Shown here: positions 56,828-64,000 of the stretch, in pieces | How positions within the stretch are numbered: the first letter of the stretch is position 1 | Layout of the letters: each line of letters starts with the position of its first letter | From: Pseudomonas sp. JAI120 | GTDB lineage: Bacteria > Pseudomonadota > Gammaproteobacteria > Pseudomonadales > Pseudomonadaceae | Assembly: GCF_014207255.1 (NCBI RefSeq) | Contig: NZ_JACHCZ010000002.1 | Coordinates: forward strand, 310,001 to 374,000 | Direction: 5' to 3' | Length of the DNA stretch: 64,000 bases | The notes under the pieces: generated by a model | Seen by the model: the letters and a program-made list of their open reading frames with translations, nothing else | Told to the model about the DNA's origin: nothing | Databases searched by the model: none | Translations under genes and position numbers: made by a program

Positions 56828-56856
56828 AGGCCCGCGCAATGCGGGCCTTTTTTATT
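56828..56856 (+). terminator. Rho-independent terminator after rapA
   Basis: AGGCCCGC-GCAAT-GCGGGCCT followed by T-run, 25 bases after the rapA stop. Confidence 0.92.
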
Positions 56857-56887
56857 CACTTGAGCACAGCTTTGGCTTTGCGGGCCT

Positions 56888-56970
56888 CATCGGGGGGCAA
56901 GCCCCCTCCCACATTGATCAGTGCTCGACATGACAACTCGGTCAACTGTGGGAGGGGGCTTGTCCCGGCA
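56888..56970. repeat. REPIN (GTGGGAGGGGGCTTGC type)
   Basis: GGGGCAAGCCCCCTCCCACA at the left is inverted as CTGTGGGAGGGGGCTTGTCC at the right, between the convergent rapA and MFS genes. Confidence 0.88.
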
Positions 56971-56984
56971 CAGTCACCGCGGTT

Positions 56985-58331
56985 TCAAGCCGTCGCTGCC
57001 GCAGCCGGCACCTCAACAGCCACCAATCCCTCCTTCATCCGCTTGGCATCACGCACAAAACTGCGTGACGCCTGGAACAGAAACAACATGGTCAGGAACA
57101 GCGCCACCGGAATCAGGTACATGGCGTCGTGCAAGCCCACTGCCTTGTAAGCCTCAGTCATCTGCTCCGCCCCCGCCGCATACATCGCCGCATGGGCAAA
57201 ATGGTCGGACAGCCCGCCCACCACAATCGGCCCCATGCCTCCGCCCAGCAAGTACAAGCCGGCAAAGAACAACGCCATCGCCGTAGCCCGCAGGCGCGGC
57301 TCGACCACGTCCTGGATCGCCGTGTACACACAGGTGTAGAAGTTATACGCAAACAACCAGCCCACACTGAACAGCGCCACAAACACACCGATCTCGATGC
57401 GCCCGGCATGCAAGGCCCAGGCGGTGGTGACGGTGGAGATGATCAGGCTGCACGCCGCAAACAGCAGTCGGCCATTGGCAACGCGCTGATGGATCTTGTC
57501 GGCAATCCAGCCACCCAAGGTCAGGCCCACCAGGCCGGTCAACCCGACAATGACGCCAGTGGCGACCGCCGCGTCCTGCAGTGGCATGAGGAAATAGCGC
57601 TGCAGCATCGGCACCAGGAATGAATTGCACGCGTAGGTGGCGAAGTTGAAGCACAACCCGGCCAGCACCAGCCACAGGAAGGTCGGCACGGCCAGCACGC
57701 GGCGGATCGGGCGGTCGACGCGCTCCTGGGAGACTTGTACGGCTTCGGCGGCGCCGCGCTTGGGTTCCTTGATATAGAACATGAACACCGCAAGGATCAG
57801 CCCCGGCACGGCGGCGATAAAGAATGGCGCGCGCCAGCTGTCGAACGCCTTGACCATCCAGCCGATGGTGAAGAACGCCAGCAACAGGCCCAAAGGCAGG
57901 CCCAACATGAAAATCCCCATGGCCCGGGCACGACGGTGTGCCGGGAACAGGTCGCCAATCAGCGAGTTGGCAGCCGGCGCATAGCTGGCTTCACCGATAC
58001 CGATGCCCATGCGCACCAGCAAAAACGTCCAGAAACTGCCAACCAGGCCGTTGACCGCTGTCAGCCCGCTCCACGCGAACAGGCCCCAGCCCATCAGCTT
58101 GCTGCGCGAGCCGGTATCGGCCAGACGCCCCAGCGGCAGGCCGGCAATGGCGTAGACGATGGTAAAGGCGGTGCCGATGATGCCGAGCTGGAAGTCGCTC
58201 AGGTGCCATTCCATGCGGATCGGCTCGATGATGATCGCCGGAATGGTGCGGTCGAAGAAGTTGAACAGGTTGGCGAGGAACAGCAGGAACAGAATGCGCC
58301 AGGCATTCGCCGCTTGGGTCGAGTTCTGCAT
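56985..58331 (-). CDS. MFS transporter, spinster-like
   Basis: A 448-residue, 12-helix transporter. Helix 1 is FLLFLANLFNFFDRTIPAIIIEPI, with the NxxDR of spinster-like (Spns/YihN-related) carriers; motif A is GLPLGRLADTGSRSKLMG; GIGIGEASYAPAANSLIGDLFP is the spinster hallmark around helix 4. It probably imports an organic anion or lipid-like metabolite; the substrate cannot be told. It is monocistronic; the 253-base gap upstream shows no gene. Confidence 0.87.
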   Translation of the reverse strand: MQNSTQAANAWRILFLLFLANLFNFFDRTIPAIIIEPIRMEWHLSDFQLGIIGTAFTIVYAIAGLPLGRLADTGSRSKLMGWGLFAWSGLTAVNGLVGSFWTFLLVRMGIGIGEASYAPAANSLIGDLFPAHRRARAMGIFMLGLPLGLLLAFFTIGWMVKAFDSWRAPFFIAAVPGLILAVFMFYIKEPKRGAAEAVQVSQERVDRPIRRVLAVPTFLWLVLAGLCFNFATYACNSFLVPMLQRYFLMPLQDAAVATGVIVGLTGLVGLTLGGWIADKIHQRVANGRLLFAACSLIISTVTTAWALHAGRIEIGVFVALFSVGWLFAYNFYTCVYTAIQDVVEPRLRATAMALFFAGLYLLGGGMGPIVVGGLSDHFAHAAMYAAGAEQMTEAYKAVGLHDAMYLIPVALFLTMLFLFQASRSFVRDAKRMKEGLVAVEVPAAAATA

Positions 58332-58584
58332 GGGTCCGTCTCTTTTATTGTTATGAGAGCTGCGATGCCCGATGCATCCCGCCCGGAACCTGCAACATAG
58401 TCAGGCGAGCCGTGGTTGTCTGTAATGATTCGTAAAGCTGATAGGGCATGATTTCACCCGTCACTACGGGACTTTGCCGACAAAAATATAAGTGCATGCC
58501 CCCCTTCCCAACGGCCATGACCCGATTAGAATGGCGAGCCTTCCCGAACCACTCTCCCCTTACCTTTCTTAATCGAAGACGCCC

Positions 58585-58950
58585 ATGTCCGAAGCCAGTC
58601 CGTGTCTGAATTGCGGTGCCTGCTGTTCACACTTTCGTGTGTCTTTCTTCTGGGGTGAGTGCGCCTCCTCGGGGGGCACGGTGCCCGATGACCTGGTGGT
58701 GCAGATCAACCCCACCCGCGTGGCCATGATCGGCACCGACCAGAAACCCGCACGCTGCTGCAGCCTGGAGGGCAACGTGGGCCAGGCCACCAGTTGCTCA
58801 ATTTATGAGCAGCGCTCCAGTGTGTGCCGCGAGTTCGATTCGTCCTGGAGCCAAGGCGTGCAGAACGTCGACTGCGATGCCGCCCGCGCAGCATTTGGCC
58901 TCGCCCCCCTGGAGCAACCTTTCGAACTGATCCTGCCCCTCAGCGCTTAG
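58585..58950 (+). CDS. YkgJ-family cysteine cluster protein
   Basis: A 121-residue protein of the zinc/iron-chelating YkgJ (CxxCxxCC) family: SPCLNCGACCSHF at the N-terminus, then CCSLEG, SCSIYEQRSSVCREF and DCDAAR. The eight cysteines would bind a metal ion or Fe-S cluster. It may act as a methylation- or metal-linked accessory, but the family function is not known. It precedes the GGDEF-EAL gene by 138 bases. Confidence 0.88.
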   Translation: MSEASPCLNCGACCSHFRVSFFWGECASSGGTVPDDLVVQINPTRVAMIGTDQKPARCCSLEGNVGQATSCSIYEQRSSVCREFDSSWSQGVQNVDCDAARAAFGLAPLEQPFELILPLSA

Positions 58951-59088
58951 CATTAAACGCTATTAACGACATGCCAAAATCATAGCGAGCAAAATGCCAT
59001 TATCGATGGCGAATCCCCCGAGGCTTCTATACTCGACCTCATAGGTCATCGCCTGAGGCTGTGACGTGACGCTATGACGGGACATGCT

Positions 59089-61353
59089 ATGGAATGGCTA
59101 GGTCTGCACTTTTTTACCGACCTCCCCGCGAACGGGCACTTATTACTCAATTGCAGTCATAACCCGTTCCTGGTGCTGCTGGCCTATCTGGTCGCCTGTG
59201 CGGCAGGTTTCGGCACCCTGGATATGGCCGAACGAGTCGGCAATGTCGAAGACCCCACCCCTCGCCGCCACTGGCGCTGGCTGGGGGCCGGTTGCCTGGC
59301 AGGTGGTATCTGGTCCACTCACTTCATCAGCATGCTGGCTTTCCAGGCCCCCATCGCAATTCACTACGAACTGTTCATGACGTTCGCCTCGCTGATCATC
59401 GCCCTGATCGCTTCGCTGTTCGCCATGCAAACCCTCAGTCACAACCACCTGCGGTTTAACCAATACCTGCTGGCATCGGTATGGATGGGTATCGGCATTG
59501 CCTTGATGCATTACGTCGGCATGTCGGCCATGCGCTCCCAAGCCCAGGCGTATTTCGAGTCGAGACTGCTCCTCGCCTCGGTGGGCATCGCCATTGGCGC
59601 CAGCCTCGCCGCATTGCTGCTGTCGAGCTACCTGCGCACCGGCGCCGGGGTCTTCCATCAACTGCTCAAATACGCCGCAAGCCTGATATTGGGCGCGGGC
59701 ATTATCAGCATGCACTTTACCGGCATGGCCGCCATGCAACTGATAGTCCCCACGGGGGCCGACCTCTCATTACCGCTGGATAACAACCCCATCCAGCTGG
59801 GCCTGTCGGTCGCCGTGATCACCCTGCTGGTGATCGGCAGCAGCATCAGCGCCGCGCTGGCGGACAAGAAGCTGCAGCACAAGGAGCGCGACCTGCGTCG
59901 GGTCAACGCGCTGCTCAGCGAACTGGACCAGGCGCGCGCCTCCCTGCAACAGGTGGCCCATTACGACGCACTGACCAGCCTGCTTAATCGACGGGGTTTC
60001 AATCAGATTTTCGCGGAAAAGATCGCCGAAAAAACGGCTTCAAACGGCATGATGGCAGTTATTTTCCTCGATATAGATCACTTCAAGCGCATCAACGACA
60101 GCCTCGGCCATGACGCCGGGGATCAATTGCTCACCGTTCTGGCCAGCCATATCAAAGGCTCTGTGCGCAGCCATGCGGACGTGGTCGCCCGGTTTGGCGG
60201 CGATGAGTTCTGCATCCTGATCAGCGTTCATCACCGCGACGAAGCGCGACACCTGGCCCAGCGCATCATGCAGAAGATGAAGGATCCGATCGAACTGGCC
60301 GGTCGCCGTATGGTGATGACCACCAGTATCGGCATCAGCCTGTTTCCCGAGGATGGCCTGACCTGCGAAGAGCTGCTGAAAACCGCCGACCTGGCGCTGT
60401 ACCAATCCAAGGATACGGGACGCAACAGCCTGAACTTCTTCAGCTCCAACCTGAAGACCCGAGCCTTCCTCGAACTGCAACTGGAAGAGGAGCTGCGCAG
60501 CGCCCTGCGTGCCCAGAACCAACTGGTGCTGTTCTACCAACCGATCTTTGACATGAAGCTGGGCAAGGTCACGCGCCTGGAGGCCCTGGTGCGCTGGCAG
60601 CATCCGCAACAGGGGCTGCTGGCCCCCGACCGGTTTATCGGGATTGCCGAAAGCAATGGGCTGATCGCCGAACTCGACCATTGGGTCTTGCGCCAGGCCT
60701 GCCATGACTTGAGCCTGCTCTCCGACCGAGGCTATACCGAACTGACCATGGCGGTGAATTGCTCGGCCCTGAACCTGGCCCGCGACGAAATGGCGGATGA
60801 GATCGAAAACGCGCTGCGCTTCAGCGGGATCGGCGCCAACCGCCTGGAGCTGGAAGTCACCGAAAATGCCTTGATGGGCAATATCAGCAGCACCTTGGCG
60901 CTGCTGCGGCAAATCCGCGCGCTGGGCGTGTCGCTGGCTATCGACGACTTCGGCACCGGCTACTCCTCCCTCGCCTACCTCAAGCGCCTGCCGCTCAACA
61001 CCCTGAAGATCGATCGCTCGTTTATCCAGGATATTCCCAAGTCGACCGCCGACATCGAGATCGTCCAGGCGATTATCGGCATGGCCCATACCCTGCACCT
61101 GCAGGTGGTGACCGAAGGTGTGGAAACCCAGGCCCAGTTCGAATTGTTGCTCAAACATGGCTGTGATTTCGTCCAGGGCTACCTGTTGAGCCCGGCGGTC
61201 CCCGCCAGTGAAATAATTGGCGCAATGCAAGGTATCGACATACGCAATCCGCTCTACCCATTCAGCGTGGCGGGCACCAAGGACACCCGCCCGGGGAAAG
61301 AGTCCTCCCCTGGCCGCTCCGGATCCACCTCTATCGTCCGGCCAATTCGCTGA
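59089..61353 (+). CDS. MHYT-GGDEF-EAL cyclic-di-GMP enzyme, MucR-like
   Basis: A 754-residue inner-membrane protein. The N-terminal MHYT sensor (about 1-250) has seven helices and the motifs STHFISM, LMHYVGMSAM and SMHFTGMAAM, thought to bind copper and sense O2, CO or NO. The GGDEF domain has intact GGDEF at residues 370-374, so a diguanylate cyclase activity is expected. The EAL domain has EAL at 498-500 and DDFGTGYSSL, so phosphodiesterase activity is also possible. It has the layout of P. aeruginosa MucR, which affects alginate and biofilm dispersal. Start at 59089 is used; an ATG at 59074 is in frame. It lies 203 bases before the tubulin-like gene. Confidence 0.9.
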   Translation: MEWLGLHFFTDLPANGHLLLNCSHNPFLVLLAYLVACAAGFGTLDMAERVGNVEDPTPRRHWRWLGAGCLAGGIWSTHFISMLAFQAPIAIHYELFMTFASLIIALIASLFAMQTLSHNHLRFNQYLLASVWMGIGIALMHYVGMSAMRSQAQAYFESRLLLASVGIAIGASLAALLLSSYLRTGAGVFHQLLKYAASLILGAGIISMHFTGMAAMQLIVPTGADLSLPLDNNPIQLGLSVAVITLLVIGSSISAALADKKLQHKERDLRRVNALLSELDQARASLQQVAHYDALTSLLNRRGFNQIFAEKIAEKTASNGMMAVIFLDIDHFKRINDSLGHDAGDQLLTVLASHIKGSVRSHADVVARFGGDEFCILISVHHRDEARHLAQRIMQKMKDPIELAGRRMVMTTSIGISLFPEDGLTCEELLKTADLALYQSKDTGRNSLNFFSSNLKTRAFLELQLEEELRSALRAQNQLVLFYQPIFDMKLGKVTRLEALVRWQHPQQGLLAPDRFIGIAESNGLIAELDHWVLRQACHDLSLLSDRGYTELTMAVNCSALNLARDEMADEIENALRFSGIGANRLELEVTENALMGNISSTLALLRQIRALGVSLAIDDFGTGYSSLAYLKRLPLNTLKIDRSFIQDIPKSTADIEIVQAIIGMAHTLHLQVVTEGVETQAQFELLLKHGCDFVQGYLLSPAVPASEIIGAMQGIDIRNPLYPFSVAGTKDTRPGKESSPGRSGSTSIVRPIR

Positions 61354-61556
61354 CGTCGAATCTTTGGCATTTCGCCATCACTTACCTAAAGATCGCCGAC
61401 GAACGGCCGATTCATTAGAGTCCGGCCAGGTTTTTCCTGAGCACACTGGGTAAGCCTGATCGTACCGGACAAGGACGCACTGTAAAGTCGCGAACTCCCA
61501 TTCTGTGATGGCTATTTGATACTTTTTCAGCCATCCGCCCAGGTACATGGCGCACA

Positions 61557-63734
61557 ATGACTTCTAAAAATAACTCTGGCACCGTGGTATCCGATGTGTT
61601 GCTCCCAGCTCCTGCGGAAAAGCCCTCAGGTTCAAAGTCATTGAGCACCGCACGCCCGCTGGCCACCCAGCAATACCTGTACTTCACCGAAACCAATACC
61701 GACCGCATCCTCGATAACCTCGACGGCCTGCGCGACATGGTGTTCCCGCGACCGCCTCACCTGGAAGGCGACAGCGAGCAGCACAGCGAGCAGGAATTCC
61801 CCTCGGTCTGCCTGATCGGCCTGGGCCGCTGCGGTTCGAACATCGCGCTGGACGTAGCGGAGTTGGTGTACAACGCGCGCAAGTTCTACCTCAACGAATT
61901 CAGCACTGAAGATAAATCCTTGGATAAGGGCTACAGCCCGGCCCAGTGGATTCGCAACAACCTGCGCCTGGGCGGCGGCAAGGCCAGCAAGCCGGTGTTC
62001 CTGGTGGAACCGCTGGTGATGCTGGGCGACCTGGACAAGGACATCGCCGGGCGTATCCGTTTCTCGCGCAAGGGCGAAAAAAGCGGCTTTCTGCGCGACT
62101 ACAGCAAGATGAAAATCATGGACCTCTCCGAAGTCCATGCCGGTGGCGCCGGTAACGCGCCGATCCTCGGCCAGTACCTGGCCAAGATCATCCTCAACAA
62201 AGACACCCAGCGCTTTTCCAGCCCCGACTGGAAGATGATCCATTCGTACCTGATCGATTCCTGCGGCATCAAGGCCAATCAGTCGCGCCTGTACTTCTCG
62301 ATCTTCAGCGCCGGCGGCGGTACCGGTTCGGGCATGGCCTCGGAATTCGGCCTGGCGCAGCAGCATTCGTACATGAACAAGACGTTCGACACCAAGCCCG
62401 CCGACGAGCACGACAGCAAGAGCGGCCACGCTTTCGTCTTCGAGCCGATCTTCACCAGCGGCATTTGTGTGCTGCCGAACATCTCCGACCACCGCAGCGA
62501 AATGTCCGAGGCACTGCACATCAACGCCGGACGCTTGCTGTGCAAATACCTTTCGGAAGAATGGGACTTCTCGTACAACTTCGACAATGAAGACAGCAGC
62601 GAAGCCAGCGTGAAGGGGCGTATCCGCCCGTGGAACGCGATGATGCTGATCTCCAACGACATCATGCGTTACGCCGAAGAGAGCGATGACGGCAATATCC
62701 AGAACATTGACGTCAATGCCATGGAAAAACACGCCAACCAGTACATCTCCCAGCAAATCTTCAACATCCTCACCGCCCAGGCCGTGACTACCGACTACGA
62801 CCAGAACTACTTCCGTCGCGCCGGCATCGACATCGGCGAAACCATCCGCCTGGACGCCAATGACCTGTTCATGAGCCTGGCCGGGCCGGTGGCGATTGCC
62901 TACGCCGAATCCGTCGTACCGGAAACCCCGGCGCCGTCAAATGACAAGTTCAAAGTCTTCGAGAAAGAGCCCCAGCGCCTGAACATCGACGACCTGTTCT
63001 TCCGCTCCATCGACCTGCCGCATTTCAACAAGGTCACCCAGGCCATCGAAGGCATCAGCCTGTTGCCGATCGAGTCCAAGCGCTACAGGGCGTCCCTGGA
63101 GCAGTACAAGAACTCAGGCTACGACGCGGCGGCGCTGCACGACCTGCACTTCTTCAAGAACTGCTCGTCGGTGGTGTCCATCGTTTCGCTGCCCAAGGAC
63201 TACAAGCTGTCCTACATGGACCTGAACCGGCTCAAGACCCACCTCAACAGCCTGTTCCCCAACACCACCCTCAAGCGCTATGCCCTGGTGATCGGCGCGT
63301 CGGCCAACCTGTCGCTGACCACCCTGATCGCCAAGAGCCCGTGCCTGTCGGATGACTTCCTGACGCTGATCGTGGCCTTCATCAAGCGGTGCTTCGCGCG
63401 CAACCCGTATCGCTTCGACGACACGCTGGATAACTCGATCCTGGATTTCATCATCCACGAGGACTTCGACGAAGACCGCATCGACGAACTGCTCAACGAG
63501 TTTGAAAACCCGGCGAAGATCCTCGATACCAATTGGTACGCGATCAAGCCGATGTATGAGAAGAAGTACCGCGAGTTGATCAACGACAAAGAGAAGTTCG
63601 TGTCGATCAATGACATTCGCCTGTCACGGGATTGCGTGAAGAAGGCGATCAAGTACCTGCGCGAGATCTACCGTCATCGCATTGGCAAGACCAAGGTTAT
63701 TTCGTTGAATAACCATACGGGCAAGACCGCGTAA
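61557..63734 (+). CDS. Tubulin/FtsZ-superfamily GTPase-like protein (non-FtsZ), 725 residues
   Basis: A large soluble protein with tubulin/FtsZ features. A 80-residue leader precedes the Rossmann start VCLIGLGRCGSNIALDVAE (84-102). The G-box FSIFSAGGGTGSGMAS has the exact tubulin signature GGGTGSG at 253-259. Further on, AMMLISNDIMRYAE (361-374) aligns by eye with the FtsZ helix-7 start (IPND), whose Asn contacts guanine, and QNIDVNAMEKHANQ (382-395) with the catalytic T7 loop (NxDxxD). A C-terminal sheet domain (VVSIVSLPKDY; KRYALVIGASANLSLTTL) and an acidic/basic tail follow. At 725 residues it is nearly twice FtsZ, with long inserts at about 104-200 and 400-540. It is not next to division genes; a MucR-like gene precedes. 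GTP binding and polymerisation are inferred, not shown. Makarova and Koonin described FtsZ-like families with membrane-remodelling roles; this may belong near those or to Pfam Tubulin_2. Confidence 0.72.
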   Translation: MTSKNNSGTVVSDVLLPAPAEKPSGSKSLSTARPLATQQYLYFTETNTDRILDNLDGLRDMVFPRPPHLEGDSEQHSEQEFPSVCLIGLGRCGSNIALDVAELVYNARKFYLNEFSTEDKSLDKGYSPAQWIRNNLRLGGGKASKPVFLVEPLVMLGDLDKDIAGRIRFSRKGEKSGFLRDYSKMKIMDLSEVHAGGAGNAPILGQYLAKIILNKDTQRFSSPDWKMIHSYLIDSCGIKANQSRLYFSIFSAGGGTGSGMASEFGLAQQHSYMNKTFDTKPADEHDSKSGHAFVFEPIFTSGICVLPNISDHRSEMSEALHINAGRLLCKYLSEEWDFSYNFDNEDSSEASVKGRIRPWNAMMLISNDIMRYAEESDDGNIQNIDVNAMEKHANQYISQQIFNILTAQAVTTDYDQNYFRRAGIDIGETIRLDANDLFMSLAGPVAIAYAESVVPETPAPSNDKFKVFEKEPQRLNIDDLFFRSIDLPHFNKVTQAIEGISLLPIESKRYRASLEQYKNSGYDAAALHDLHFFKNCSSVVSIVSLPKDYKLSYMDLNRLKTHLNSLFPNTTLKRYALVIGASANLSLTTLIAKSPCLSDDFLTLIVAFIKRCFARNPYRFDDTLDNSILDFIIHEDFDEDRIDELLNEFENPAKILDTNWYAIKPMYEKKYRELINDKEKFVSINDIRLSRDCVKKAIKYLREIYRHRIGKTKVISLNNHTGKTA

Positions 63735-63739
63735 GCGTT

Positions 63740-63766
63740 TATGGCGAGGGAGATTGCTCCCTCGCC
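63740..63766. repeat. REP-like palindrome, possible terminator
   Basis: GGCGAGGGAG-ATTG-CTCCCTCGCC forms a 10-bp hairpin a few bases after the tubulin-like stop. It belongs to the GAGGGAGCTTGCTCCC REP group and may end the transcript. Confidence 0.75.
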
Positions 63767-64000
63767 ACGGTCCCTTAACACCCGGAAACAATTCCCACAA
63801 CCTTTCGACCCGCGCAAAACTGTTCCCGTGACGTGCACGTCACCTTCGTGCTGTGATCTTTCTCCACGGCAAGATGCCATTACTGCGTTGGCGGTTACTC
63901 CAATACACACTTCGACGAGCAAAAAACACGCACATCTTTAGGGCATAAATTTCTTACGACGCCCTTTCCTGGATCAGTATCCAGGGCGAAACCACCACCG
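63767..64000. other. Right-edge intergenic region
   Basis: No gene is seen after the REP palindrome to the window end. The last 100 bases are AT-richer and may hold the promoter of the next gene outside the window. A palindrome GTGACGTGCACGTCAC (63828-63843) is present. Confidence 0.5.

Noticed and set aside
9410..56970. Repeated 20-30 base words as a CRISPR array
   Set aside because: They are dispersed, inverted REP/REPIN elements at gene ends, not regularly spaced direct repeats, and no cas gene is present.
61557..63734. Calling the tubulin-like gene ftsZ
   Set aside because: Length, inserts and context do not match FtsZ, which lies in the dcw cluster in Pseudomonas.
63828..63843. GTGACGTGCACGTCAC palindrome as a regulator site
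   Set aside because: It is a perfect palindrome, but with no downstream gene in view its role cannot be judged.

Overview
The window reads as chromosomal DNA of a fluorescent Pseudomonas, most likely the P. fluorescens group. The evidence is GC-rich dense coding, many REP/REPIN elements of the GTGGGAGGGGGCTTGC type, an emhR-emhABC (ttg-like) efflux locus, an olsB-olsA-acpH-ArsR-MFS-xenB block in what I recall as the P. aeruginosa PA4350-PA4356 order, and a complete pca (protocatechuate) cluster. This is assigned from family knowledge and motifs; no database was searched.

Layout. 1-1.85 kb: the 3' end of an AT-richer alpha-oxoamine synthase gene and an MFS exporter. 1.8-4.1 kb: divergent iron-dependent alcohol dehydrogenase (yiaY) and a DUF4917 protein with SIR2-like motifs. 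4.15-8.4 kb: an iron-starvation signalling set (Fur box, FecI-type sigma, FecR-type anti-sigma, TonB receptor with signalling domain). 8.5-13 kb: EamA transporter, methyltransferase, and a lemA-TPM-TPM operon. 13-18.7 kb: periplasmic beta-glucosidase bglX, YceI and a phospholipase-D type cardiolipin synthase, a serine hydrolase. 18.8-24 kb: ornithine-lipid genes olsBA behind a probable Pho box, acpH, and the ArsR-MFS-xenB operon behind three copies of a 15-bp operator-like repeat. 24.2-30.9 kb: emhR and emhABC tripartite RND efflux. 31-34.4 kb: an HscC-type Hsp70 with a degenerate J-domain membrane partner. 34.6-36.8 kb: OprD-family porin and a lipoprotein polysaccharide deacetylase. 36.8-47.5 kb: the whole protocatechuate branch of the beta-ketoadipate pathway on the minus strand in the order pcaR, K, I, J, F, H, G, T, B, D, C, with PcaR-box palindromes before pcaI and pcaR. 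47.8-50.1 kb: a structured leader and small protein, then pitA with an inverted Pho-box-like element. 50.2-53.7 kb: small proteins and a LysR-RidA-aminotransferase set. 53.9-58.3 kb: rapA and an MFS transporter. 58.6-63.7 kb: a YkgJ zinc/iron-cluster protein, a MucR-like MHYT-GGDEF-EAL protein, and a 725-residue tubulin/FtsZ-superfamily protein.

The strongest candidate for an undescribed system is the last gene (61557-63734). It has a Rossmann-like G-x-G start, a perfect tubulin/FtsZ GGGTGSG signature, an H7-like ISND segment and a T7-loop-like segment, but it is nearly twice FtsZ length, has no division-cluster neighbours, and sits beside a cyclic-di-GMP enzyme. Its partners, if any, lie beyond the right edge. 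Secondary points are the SIR2-like DUF4917 protein, the degenerate J protein beside HscC, two Pho-box-like sites, the shared leader of two transporter genes, and a 38-residue membrane protein at 50234-50350.

No tRNA, rRNA, insertion sequence, prophage or CRISPR array was seen.
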